From Nemertoderma westbladi (lineage: Eukaryota > Xenacoelomorpha > Nemertodermatida > Nemertodermatidae): a stretch of 64,000 nt of DNA. Positions 43,253 to 53,796 of the stretch are shown one piece after another (position 1 is the first letter of the stretch; every line of letters starts with the position of its first letter). The translations under genes were made by a program, and so were the position numbers. The notes beneath the pieces are model-generated. The model was given only the letters and a program-made list of their open reading frames with translations. It had not been told where the DNA came from and did no database searches. The DNA lies in contig JAUCBJ010004127.1 in the NCBI GenBank assembly GCA_032718475.1, forward strand, positions 26,128-90,127. The letters run 5' to 3'.

Positions 43253-45551
43253 GTTTGATTGTACAGTTGAATGCCTACTGCTATATTACAGTTAAAGCAA
43301 GTCTGTAATTCAGTATCAACTGTTAGCCTAGTAATTAATTACCGATATCATTACTCAGTGTAACGTGATATATTTACAATATATTAAAGTACTGGTATAC
43401 ACTTATAGTATATATATAAGTATTATTACAGACCAGGTTTGTCACAGAATACCGGTATATAATTTCAGCACAAATATATATAAATATATAATAAGCCTAT
43501 CGTGAATACCGGTATACAGCTTACACTTATAGTATATATAAGTATAATTATGGACTAGAATTAATTACAGAATACCGGTATAATTTCAGCCTAAATTTAT
43601 AGAAATAAATATAATAAGCCTATTGTAAATACCGGTATGTCAATTATTTTAGAATAATTGAATTTCTGAATTTTAGGGGTTACTTGGTTACTTTACTTTA
43701 CTTGATTACCGTTATTTAAGCAGTAGTCCAACTGACATTAAGACCTAATTGTTGTAAGACAGGCCTACTATTTTATAAATCGGTTTGAGTTGATTTATAA
43801 TATATATACCCGTTTAATGGGTTTTTGTCAATATTTGAAATAAATGTTATTATTTCTGGGAAGGAGTCACCGCACAGAAGCTGTACGCTCTCAGTGAAGT
43901 GCTACTTGTTGGACACTAAAACAAATAATTCTAATTTACCTAAGTTACTTAATACTACAAATTACTTACAATTCGGGGTGAGATTACAATCTCTAAATAA
44001 ACACAAAAATTACACGTACGAATTTTTAGGGTAATTTTACAAGAAGTCTACAAACCAGCCTAACAAAGGGTTAGAATATCTGGTTATTACCAACAGACAG
44101 GATTCTACGGTATTTGAAAATAACAAAGCAGTAGTAAATATACTGCGTTGTCCAGATAGGAAAAATACCACCGTCTGGCGACTTATAGCCGTATCACTAT
44201 AAGTACTACGTTATGTATCACAGAGTGTTCCTACCTAGAAGTTAATTACCGTGGCCTACCAGAGCCAACGTGCCTATTAACCACTTTACAACACAAATAT
44301 ACTGCCTACATACTAATTACTTTCGGAAAGCACTGTACACTAAACCCTAAATTAGGTACAAGTACTTATACAACAAATAATCAGCAGTTAGAAATACTTG
44401 TACAGCTAAAAGAACCATCTGCTGGAGTGACCGGGGCACAAAATCACCAGTCTTTACCTACGCCAAGCAGCCCTGATGTAGTACCGGGGTTAATTTAACT
44501 ATAACGATATGTATAACAAGCACAATTACTGTAGGAATAAACTTGGGGATATGAATGTTGCGAATAATCGCATAAACTCTGAATAATAAATATTACGCTA
44601 CGCGTACAGACTACTCAAACAAAATACAGACCAAACGCTGGCAGACTACTATCAAGCCCAAACAAACTACAGACCAAACGCTGGCAGACTACTATCAAGC
44701 CCAAACAAACTACAGTATATGCAGACTCCGAAATGGTTAGTTAGTATGCGTTCTAACCGAGTAGTACGACTTATTCTTTCAGGGGGATTTACCTCACAGC
44801 ACTGGAAGCCCCTACGTTCCTAACTAGTACTTTATCGGACATACACTCTACACACACCGCAATCTCTTCAAACCTAACAACAGCCAGACAACAATCCAGC
44901 CTACAAATTATCTAAATAAGAAATATTACGCTACCCATACAGACTGCACATACAAAATACAGACCAAACGCTGGCAGACTACTATCAAGCATAAACAAAC
45001 TACAGTATATGCAGACTCCGAAATGGTTAGTTAGTATGCGTTCTAACCGAGTAGTACAACTTATTCTTTCGAGGGGATTTACCTCACAGCACTGGAAGCC
45101 CCTACGTTCCTAACTAGTACTTTATCGGACATACACTCTACACACACTGCAATCTCTTCATACTTAACAACAGTCAGACAACAGTCCAGCCTACAAATTA
45201 TCTGTACAATCTGGGCAGGCTTACACGTCTTCTGCTCAATATTAACCTACAAATAAATAAAGCTGACAGAAATAAGTAAACCATACAAAGGAATAAGGGG
45301 TGATCAATCCCTAATCCCCTAACAGCCTACAATATACAATATATCACAATCAAAATAATACTGGTACCTGTACTGCTGTAAGTACCGGTTCGGGTGGTTA
45401 GGTAGTTAGGCCTACTGGGTACCGGTTGACCGGTACTTCAGCTTTATTGCCTACGTTTCAATACAGAAGCAATAACTGTTATTGTTCTTACCAGAACAAT
45501 AGACAACTATATTTATTGCCTACACTGCAATCTGAAATCAATAACTGTTAT
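43253..45551 (-). other. X3 5' leader
   Basis: About 2.3 kb, homologous to the X1 and X2 leaders. It contains two ~285-bp tandem units (44587-45210), with an extra ~50-bp internal duplication at 44628-44710 (CAGACCAAACGCTGGCAGAC twice). It also gives the uninterrupted target for the X1 Tc1-like insertion at about 45222. No coding frame supported. Confidence 0.7.
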
Positions 45552-46719
45552 TGTTCGCGCTTTTAGACCTTTAGCAGTTTAACCTGCCAAATTTAGATGT
45601 CTTCTAGGTTATAAATCGACTTTAGCCTATGACGAGTATTTGTTACACTACATTAGCCGAAGCCAGTCTATGCGCGACCATTCACCCGCTGGATATACCC
45701 GGGAGACTGGATTCGGAAGCTTTGACCTTATTGCGGTGTAGGCCTACTGTATTATTCGACTGATTGTTAATATATAATCTCTGACAAATATTATTCACTT
45801 TCGGGAAATATTAACAGTTCCTTTAGGATGTGGCGCTCTAAATATGTAAACAGAGTTATGACTTACACTAGACACAACGGGATGGCTATGGATTCACGTA
45901 TATGGCGCATTCTTTAGGAGATGCTTTGTTATCAGTCAAAATCATGCACACTACCGCACAATACTGCACACCGATCTGCCGACCTTCACTAATTTTAGTC
46001 ACATATAAAGAGAACAGCAACCGACACATGTAGTGCCTATGAAATAGCATTAGATTCACTCCAAAACCAATATAATGTAAGTCGCAATTGCTATATGTAA
46101 CCTGTCTCTTATCTTCAGTATATCAAGAAGATTGGGGGTTTTATGATTATTTATCGATATTATCCAAATATAATAATATTCCATCAACTGATATAATTAA
46201 TAACCGACAGTGAATAGCAGTAAAAATGCGGTGTTTGTAGTTGACAATATGATTTGCATTGATATGCAGTGTGTTGAGATAACAGTTATACGTTTCTATG
46301 ATCAAGCCTACTAATGTTTGGCTAAAGCCTGAAACACAGAAATTCCAAAGCCGGTGTTCTGGCTGTGGATAAAATACACACACTCCCTGAATTGCATGAG
46401 TTTCTGTATACAATCTCCAACACAGAGTGAAAACCGCTCTGATTGGTCGACCGAACAAAGAACGAACAAAGAACAAATAAAAGTTACACGTGGACACAGC
46501 TGATAGATGTCGTCATCGGAGTTCCGATGTTTAGAGTATTTGGCTTATTGCGACATAAAATCGCTAGTTATGTCCGCTAAAGTACACATACAGAAGAAAT
46601 GGCATTTTATGTCCACTAAAACACCGGTACAGTAAGGAAACGGCTTTTTATGTCCGTTAAAACAACTACAGAGTACTTTGCGGGGAAAATAACCAGCTAA
46701 TTCCGCAAAAGCCTTTACA
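45552..46719 (-). repeat. LTR C (5' LTR of X3)
   Basis: 1168 bp, TGTAAAGG (46719) to GCGAACA (45552). Complete ends. It contains the three TTTTAGCGGACATAAAAAGC-like motifs near the 5' end, one degenerate. Confidence 0.85.
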
Positions 46720-47395
46720 ATCGCTTACCACCGCTATACATCCTAGGTGTTTATTTATCACATTAACTCTTGGGGTTGATGCGGCATAAATTAAAATTGC
46801 CTTTCCACACGTACCATTATACTTGTATGAGATTAATATTATCAAAATCTATGGCCACATTTGTAGCTTTACAGATATGGACGTTTATGCTTTCTATATT
46901 GACTTTGTTAAACATAAATGCTTCCCAAATGAGTCTGTTCTGAAAAAATAACTATCCGTTTAAATGATTTCTGATTTTGTCCAGAATTGAATGGGCTATC
47001 TGTAGTGAAAGTTTTATGGATTTTAACAGATTTTGAAACACTTTTTAATAGAAGATAGAGCGATAGAGTATTACAAAATAAATTGAACTTATTGTATATG
47101 TTTTAACATCCATGAGATTGTATAAATTATTATTAAGTAATTTAAACAGGACTGAGGATGATCCAACTCTATAGCAAATGGAGCGGAAAAAATGAATAAA
47201 TTGAACTTATGTTACTATATTGCTTCCATAGTTACTGTGATTCAAATTATTGTACTATTCAACTCCTGATACTGCCTTACACACTGTTAAATAATTAGTG
47301 TTCTCGAATATTTATTACGTAACTAGCCGCTGAACTACATAAACCAATATTGGACCAGTTCCGTTTTGAAGTACAGTAGGCCTACAGTACGCCTT
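46720..47395. other. Noncoding, AT-rich, nothing recognised
   Basis: Flank between X3 and the next LINE. No frame or repeat I can support. Confidence 0.4.
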
Positions 47396-49515
47396 GCAGC
47401 CTTGAATGGGCTTTCCCGGATTTGGAAGTCAACGAGAATTAATCGGAAACTTAAGGTTCGATTATTTAGAGCAGCAGTAGTTCCAGTACTCCTCTATGGG
47501 AGTCCATGCTGGGCTCTAACTGCTGAGGACACCAAATCTCTGGATGGCACATTCATAAGAATGCTACGCCGGGTTCATTGTGTCAAGTACAGTACAATGC
47601 ACACATCTCTAACCAGACACTATATAACATTGGAGGTGTCTCATTGGTTCCACCAAGCGCTTGACACTAGAACAAAATCGCCTCCGCTTTGCAGGACATT
47701 GCTTTCGCCGTGAGGACCAGCCAGTGCATAATCTTGTACTTTGGCAGCCTCATGGAGTGAATAAGCATGGTGGACAGCCCATGACTTTCTTGAGACGCAT
47801 CTTAACCCTATTAAACCCGGGGGGGGGGGGGGGGTCAATATGACCCCTCCCGTGTTTTTTTTATTATAATTCTGAAACTAACGCAGTTGGGAATCTGAAA
47901 TTTTATGACTTTACCTAAAAATCTATTGTCTTCCTAGTATTGAAAACCGTTTTCAAAAATATTGGGTACTTTTCGAGTTATAGCACCATTTTTTAACCCT
48001 ACTTTTGGCACTTTTTTTGAGACGTTTTTTGAAAATTACATTTCATTAAATATTAATTGTAACATCTCTATTTTTGATTTGCACCGGTTTTTTGGTGTTA
48101 GAAATTTGATGGAATTCATATAAATTGATTTAGAAATTTCAAACTTGTTTTTTTCGGTGGGTGCCAAATTTTGGTGCCAGCACCAAATTTTGAAATAAGT
48201 CAATTTTGTAAATTGATCGTTTGAAACTTGTTTTTTACGCAATTGGGGTTTTTTGGGTTTCTGGATTCGATGAAATATATACGAGTTGCACCAAGCGTAT
48301 CAAACTTGTATTTTTCGGTGCTGTGTGCAAATTTTGGTGCTAGCACGAAATTTTTGAAAATCTGTTCAATAGATAAAATTGCTTGTGACAATTTATTTCT
48401 TGCGTTTTAGAGGTTTATGGCTGTTCTGAATTCAATGGAAAATACAATTATCGAACTAGACATCTCAAACTTGTATTTTTCGGATGTGGGTGCAAAATGT
48501 GGTGCTAGCACCACATTTTGAAAACCATCAAATATATCAATTGATTGTGTCACCTTGTTTCTTGCGTTATACGTGTTTGTGATGGTTCTGAATTCAATGG
48601 AATCAGTAAAAATTTCATAAGAGTTCTCAAACTTGTATTTTTCGCCGGTGGGTGAAAATTGTTGTGCCAGCACCAAATTTTGGAAAATATGCAAATTAAT
48701 AAGTAGATAGTATCACCTTGTTTCTTGCGTTATACGGGTTTATGAGGGTACTGAATCCGATGGAATCAATAAAAACAGCACTGGACATCGCAAACTTGTA
48801 CTTTTTGGTGATGGGTACGAAATTTGGTGCTAGCACCAAAATTTGCCAAATTACGCCGAAAAATGCAAGTAGCAATGATCTGGCATATTAGAAATGTATT
48901 CCATTAGAATCAGCGCACTCGAAAACCTGAAAATGTGAATTTATAGCATCGTATAAGTGAATTAAAAATTTTGTGTTCTAACTGAAAAGTGCTGGTTACT
49001 TGTTTTTTTCATTTTTTTTCCTACGCAGAGAGGACTAAACAGCCATTTATAGTAATCATATCATTTTTTAATATTTTGCAATGTATTTTGCACCCCAGAA
49101 AACCTGTATTGAAAAATAATTAGCCGAAAATGTAACTTTCAAATTTTGTGAAAATTGTGCACTACTTGTAATTTTGGTGCTGCAATATAACCACCCCAGT
49201 ACATTTTTTCGAAAATTTTTTTTTTCGGTCGGATCCAGACAAGTGATACCTACGCACAAACAAAAAATCAGCCGTTTTCGTAAATATTTGTAGATTTTAG
49301 AGGGGGGAGGGGTCAATATGACCCCCCCCCCCCCGGTATTTGTACAACATTTTATAGCCCGGTACTAATAGGGTTAAAGGACACTGGCCTTGAAGATGCG
49401 GATGATCTAGCAAATGTCATGGGTGATAGGGAGTTGTGGTGGTGCAATTTTGTTGATTTGCCGGCACAGCATTCTTAAAAATGCAGCTGCAATGCAGCAT
49501 GCCGATCCTAGTAGT
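47396..49515 (+). mobile_element. RTE-type LINE tail, split by a piggyBac-like element
   Basis: The pieces 47396-47805 and 49374-49515 are together about 550 bp of LINE 3' end (RNRKLKVRLFRAAVVPVLLY, FAGHCFRREDQPVHNLVLWQ), matching the intact LINE at 50247-53110 in opposite orientation. The LINE ends GCCGATCCTAGTAGT at 49515. It carries an extra TACAG near 47589 that shifts frame. The interruption is the TTAA-flanked element at 47806-49373. Confidence 0.88.
47806..49373. mobile_element. Non-autonomous piggyBac-like element, TTAA duplication
   Basis: Ends are CCCTATTAAACCCGGG and the complement of CCCTATTAGTACCGGG, flanked by TTAA (47802-47805 and 49374-49377). Uninterrupted LINE copies at 33408 and 50400 have a single TTAA at this place (GCATCTTAAAGGACACTGG), which proves the duplication. 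Subterminal GGGTCAATATGACCC palindromes next to G16 and C13 runs lie at both ends. The interior (48040-48860) has four to five diverged ~180-bp repeats around CAAACTTGTATTTTTCGG and GTGCTAGCACCAAATTTTG. No transposase. TTAA target and CCCT ends are hallmarks of piggyBac. Confidence 0.9.
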
Positions 49516-50246
49516 AAACCAAGGTAAGCAACATCAAACCTAAGTATGTATTGTGCGAAGGGCCCCATCACTTGAGTAGGTGTGAGGAATTCTTAAACAA
49601 AGAACTATAAAATAGATGTAGTGTAACTTTGGATTAAAGGTTATGTTACAATTGCCTCAGGAGAGGACATCAAAGGAAAACCTGTTACTCAGATGTGAGG
49701 TGCGCTAAGTGTGGAGCGAAACATCATATCCTACTGCGCACCGAGTTCGATAAGGTAAGTGAACCAGAACTGCATGTGCAGTTCAGTGACGTAAATGACA
49801 CAGATCAGAGTTTGGAGATGGAAGGATTCTATACGGAAGAGTTTTCTGATGAAAATGAATCCTGCTATATGATCAACACAGCCATATGTCGAGCCCTTAC
49901 CTATGAGGCAGCAACTGACGGAGAGGAATCCCAACTACCCATTCCGGATCGACAGCCCTCATGGAAGGTTTCGCAACCATCTGTCGGCATCAGAGAATTC
50001 CCGGTGGTGCAGCTTAGAGTACATGGACAAGGTAAGAGCCTTATTATTAATGCCCTCCTTGACTCAGGTAGTACAGGCACCTTCATTGATAAAGATTTGG
50101 CCGAGGACATATTCGCTGGTCAAGAGAGATTCCAAACCAAACTGAATCATTCAGGGATCATGCAAGTATGGAAATCTACCGTTTCTACAGATTTCTACTT
50201 AGGATCATTGTCGACTCCTCAGGACAAATCAGGTGAGGACAGTATA
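49516..50246 (+). pseudogene. X4 gag end and aspartic protease
   Basis: X4 resumes with AAACCAAGGTA. The first zinc knuckle is damaged; the frame 49695 onward has CAKCGAKHH, then the linker ending VGIREFPVVQLRVHG and the protease motif LLDSGSTGTFIDKDLAEDIF (at about 50060). At 50247 a LINE interrupts; the real continuation is 53177. Closer to intact than X2 in this part. Confidence 0.82.
50181..50246 (+). repeat. 66-bp target-site duplication, left copy
   Basis: Identical by eye to 53111-53176, base for base. The two copies flank the LINE at 50247-53110. The sequence is BEL protease-region coding DNA, present once in X2 (about 23276-23341). Confidence 0.95.
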
Positions 50247-53110
50247 CTACTACTACTACTACTACTAGGATCGGCATGCTGCATTGCAGCTGCATTTTTA
50301 AGAATGCTGTGCCGGCTTGTCAACAAAATTGCACCGCCACAACTCCCTATCACCCATGACATTTGCTAGATCATCCGCATCTTTAAGGCCAGTGTCCTTT
50401 AAGATGCGTCTCAAGAAAGTCATGGGCTGTCCACCATGCTTATTCACTCCATGAGGCTGCCAAAGTACAAGATTATGCACTGGCTGGTCCTCACGGCGAA
50501 AGCAATGTCCTGCAAAGCGGAGGCGGTTTTGTTCTAGTGTCAAGCTTGGGGGAACCAATGAGACACCTCCAATGTTATATAGTGTCTGGTTGGAGATGTG
50601 TGCATTGTACTTGACACAATGAACCCGGCGTAGCATTCTTGTGAATGTGCCATCCAGAGATTTGGTGTCCTCAGCAGTTAGAGCCCAGCATGGACTCCCA
50701 TAGAGGAGTACTGGAACTACTGCTGCTCTAAATAATCGGACCTTAAGTTTCCGATTAATTCTCGGTGACTTCCAAATCCTGGAAAGCCTATTCAAGGCTG
50801 CCCATGCCTTTCCCTTACGTATTCGAAGGTCCTCACCTGACTTCCGGATCCATGATCCCAGGTAACAGAAGTCGTCCACATGCTCAAGCATACCATCCTT
50901 TGAGCTTATGCTCATCCGATCAGAGACTTGCTGAGGACTTTCAAAGTTAACGGTCAGAATTTTGGTCTTTCTGGAGTTAATAAAAAGACCAACACTAGAA
51001 GCAGCATGTTCTAATGAGCTGAGGAGCCGTTGGGCTCCCTCTAATGATTCTGAGAGTACTCCTAAGTCATCAGCAAAGTCTAGATCAGTTAGGTACTTGG
51101 CAGGATTTCCTCGACTTCTGGAGCCAGTAGGTGGAGTTATCATCACCCCATCATCATTATGATGATCTAAGGACATGCGTAGAACATAGTCAACCACAAT
51201 AATGAACAAGAATGGTGCAAGTGTGTCTCCTTGGAGGACGCCCCATAACACTTCAAATGGTTCTGTGTCACCGTCAACAGTAGACACAAATGTTGTCGAA
51301 CCATCGTATACTGATCTGATTGCTGCAATAATTTCATCAGGAATCCCATATAATGAAAGTATGCTGAACATACGTGAGCGAGAGACTGAATCAAAGGCCT
51401 TGAAGAAGTCAACAAAGATAACAGCCAGATGCCTGTCTTTCTTTTTTGATAATTCTTCAATTATCCTTCTAAGTGCCAAAATGGGCTCCATGGTCCCACG
51501 ACCTTTACGGAACCCATTCTGATTTCCACGGAGCAGTCTCTCAATGGGATCCCTGATGCGATTTAATAGAATCCTATTGTATAGCTTTGCAGCAATCGAG
51601 ATCAATGAGATTCCCCGAAAAGAACCATAGAGTGTTAGGTTGCCCTTCTTGGGAACTGGCACCAACTTATTTGTTTTCATTTCTTGTGGGACTCTTGTTG
51701 TTCGGTACATGTCTACTATGATGGGATAGATGAGCTTTAAACACTCAGGTATTTTAAAGACCTCAGGGGGAACACCATCTACTCCACTGGCACGATTGGT
51801 CTTAATGCTCTTTGCAGCAGCCTGCACTTCTGCAAAGGAGATATCGCCAATGGGAATATCTGGGAGTACAGACTCAGACACTTTTACTTCTATAAAGTTA
51901 TCAGGCAATACCCTGTCATTATTGAGGAGCTTTTCAAAGTGGGCTTTCCAACCATTGAGGCGATCGGCTGGTGATTCAGCCTTAACCTTGGTGGTTGGTT
52001 GGCTTTTCCGCCCAGTAAGCAGATTGATTGATTTCCATGCCTGGGATGATTGCCTGCTGTCGTCAGCATCATTGATGGCATCAACCTGTTGGTTTATTAG
52101 CTCCTGTAGATTAACAGAGTACTGCCTGTTCAGGGACCTAGATGCAGCCTTAACTGCATTCTTGGCCGCTGTAGTCTGTTTGAGTCGGGACTCTTTCTGC
52201 GCCTTATGAAGGTCATTTCGGCACTTCTGAATTTTGTTGTCAGTCCAGGGGGCCCTTTTCCTGTTTCGAGGGTATACAGGAACTGTTTCTGCAGCTGCTA
52301 ACTTAACTGCTTCTGTAAAGGCAGTATAGCCCTCACAGTGATCTGCCGCCTCAGAGGCAAGAGCCTCATACCTGTTGCTCAGCTGTAGTGTGAAGCTGGA
52401 TCTCACACTTGGCTGTTGCAACAGAGAGGACCAGTCATGCCGCGGCAAGGCAGATTTCGTTGTTCTGCTAGCACGCAGACTAAGTCTTACCTTGGCCACA
52501 ATAAGGCGGTGATCACTGGAGAAGGGTCGAAGTGTAAATGCATTACAGTCTTGTATAGAGCTCCTGTATTTCCTACGAAACAGAATATGGTCTATCTGGG
52601 ACTTGTGACCACTGGGTCCACTATGAGTCCATAGCTTTCCAGTTCGCTTCTTGAACTGGGTTCCAGCCGAAAACAATCCATTTCCAGAGATAAAATCCTG
52701 AAGATGGACAGAATTTCGGTTAACACTATTGCTATAGACCCAGGGCGATGTAGGTGATTGATGCAGACTTGCATTAAAGTCTCCCAGGAATGTTAAGAAT
52801 GCATGCTGATCCACTCCATCAGTAGCTGCTTGTAGATTGTGGTAGAAATTTTCCACCTCCTCCACAGGGGCAACACTAGTTGGAGAGTAGCACACAATCA
52901 GAACCACCTTAGGAAACTTCTTAGCCAGTCTTCCAGAACATGAGAAGTGGCAACGGATGATGCGGTTAGAGATTTGGTCTATTTTGTCCAATGCTGCATG
53001 TGCAGTTGGATTCATCAATAGACCAATTCCACCATTGCCACTATCATCTGCTGACGCGAGGGCGAGTCGCCAACCGCCCCCCATGTCCTTAATCAGAACC
53101 TCATCCGTCT
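50247..53110 (-). mobile_element. Young RTE-type LINE, 5'-truncated, 66-bp target duplication
   Basis: 2864 bp on the minus strand. The 3' end (50247) is a short (TAG)n tail, about seven units, after a 3' UTR of only some 30 bases (AATGCAGCTGCAATGCAGCA, then TGCCGATC). A tiny 3' UTR, microsatellite tail and variable long target duplications are typical of RTE elements. The 5' end (53110) starts inside the endonuclease domain. It has one uninterrupted frame and identical target duplications, so insertion is recent relative to everything around it. Confidence 0.92.
50298..53110 (-). CDS. RTE-type LINE ORF2: endonuclease (partial) and reverse transcriptase
   Basis: Open from the truncated 5' end (in frame from 53108) to TAA at 50298; the first internal ATG is at 53084 (928 codons). 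The APE-type endonuclease lacks roughly its first 60 residues but keeps GGIGLLMN, CYSPTS, LGDFNASL, SQIDHILF and SDHRLIVAKV. Then a linker with NRKRAPWTDNKIQKCR, RT blocks FRGISLISIAAKLYNRILLN, NQNGFRKGRGTMEPI, IFVDFFKAFDSVSRSR, GVLQGDTLAPFLF, catalytic FADDLGVL, LGSWIRKSGED, and the C-terminal block NRLRFAGHCFRREDQPVHNL. Catalytic RT aspartates are present. With part of the endonuclease gone it is probably not autonomous. It is not host-derived: the same family occurs in three other pieces here. Confidence 0.92.
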
Positions 53111-53796
53111 GTTTCTACAGATTTCTACTTAGGATCATTGTCGACTCCTCAGGACAAATCAGGTGAGGACAGTATAAGGTCAGTTAAAATGGTGGCCAAT
53201 AAGAACTTTGCTGCTAGTCAAGTAGAGCCTTATAACTGGGACGAGGACAGCTTTGCCCAGCAACATAATGTTCCCAGATTTAGAACAGATTACCCAGGGG
53301 TACAAATATTACTCAGTCAGAACATGCATGAAGCGCTAGAAACCATTGAGAAACGTCCTGCTCGACCACTACCTTACAAACGTATGCGGGACGAACTAGA
53401 GTAGGTTGGTATATCACGGGACCATCCAGAAGGACTTTGAAGGAAAGATTGGAAAGCGAACAGATCAATCAGGTAAGAGAGAGTGTGGAAACCGTGAAAG
53501 AAGAGGACATCATAGCTGAGGGAACTTCATGCTCCTCAGACAATGACGATATTCAGACGCTATACGATGAGGATAACACTATCGAACTCCTCACTGAGAC
53601 TCAAACCTGGACTAATCAATCGACCTTGTGTAATCTCATACAGCAGAATAACGAACTATTAGCTTATGACGATGACGAACTTAATGAGGTAGTAGAGCGA
53701 TATAACACCAAATTACGCGATGAACACGCAGTGCGATTCTTTACCCAGGAAGCTGTGGAACCCAACTCTTACGATAAAGCATACCATTATCAGTAG
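53111..53796 (+). pseudogene. X4 pol: protease end to pre-RT segment
   Basis: 53111-53176 is the right target duplication. The frame then runs SVKMVANKNFAASQVEPYNW and TDYPGVQILLSQNMHEALE to a stop at 53402; an indel near 53370 explains the shift. A second frame, 53437-53796, continues with the acidic pre-RT spacer (EEDIIAEGTSCSSDNDDIQT) and ends at TAG 53794. X2 shows the same segments. Confidence 0.8.

Larger units (their letters stand above)
36319..46719 (-). mobile_element. X3: BEL/Pao-like retrotransposon with both LTRs
   Basis: On the minus strand: LTR C (46719-45552), leader, gag (43252 to about 39700), 3' noncoding, Y (38895-37536), purine tract, LTR B (37457-36319). Coding DNA jumps from the zinc knuckles straight into the 3' noncoding region near 39700, so the protease, RT, RNase H and integrase are deleted. 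LTR B lacks the last ~18 bases (TCTAAAAGCGCGAACA end). The outer flanks (CGCCC and GCGAT on the element strand) do not form a target duplication, consistent with loss of the LTR B edge. Confidence 0.85.

Noticed and set aside
50298-53084. Possibility that the 928-aa RT frame is a host gene
   Set aside because: It has a 66-bp target duplication, a (TAG)n tail and three other copies in the window.
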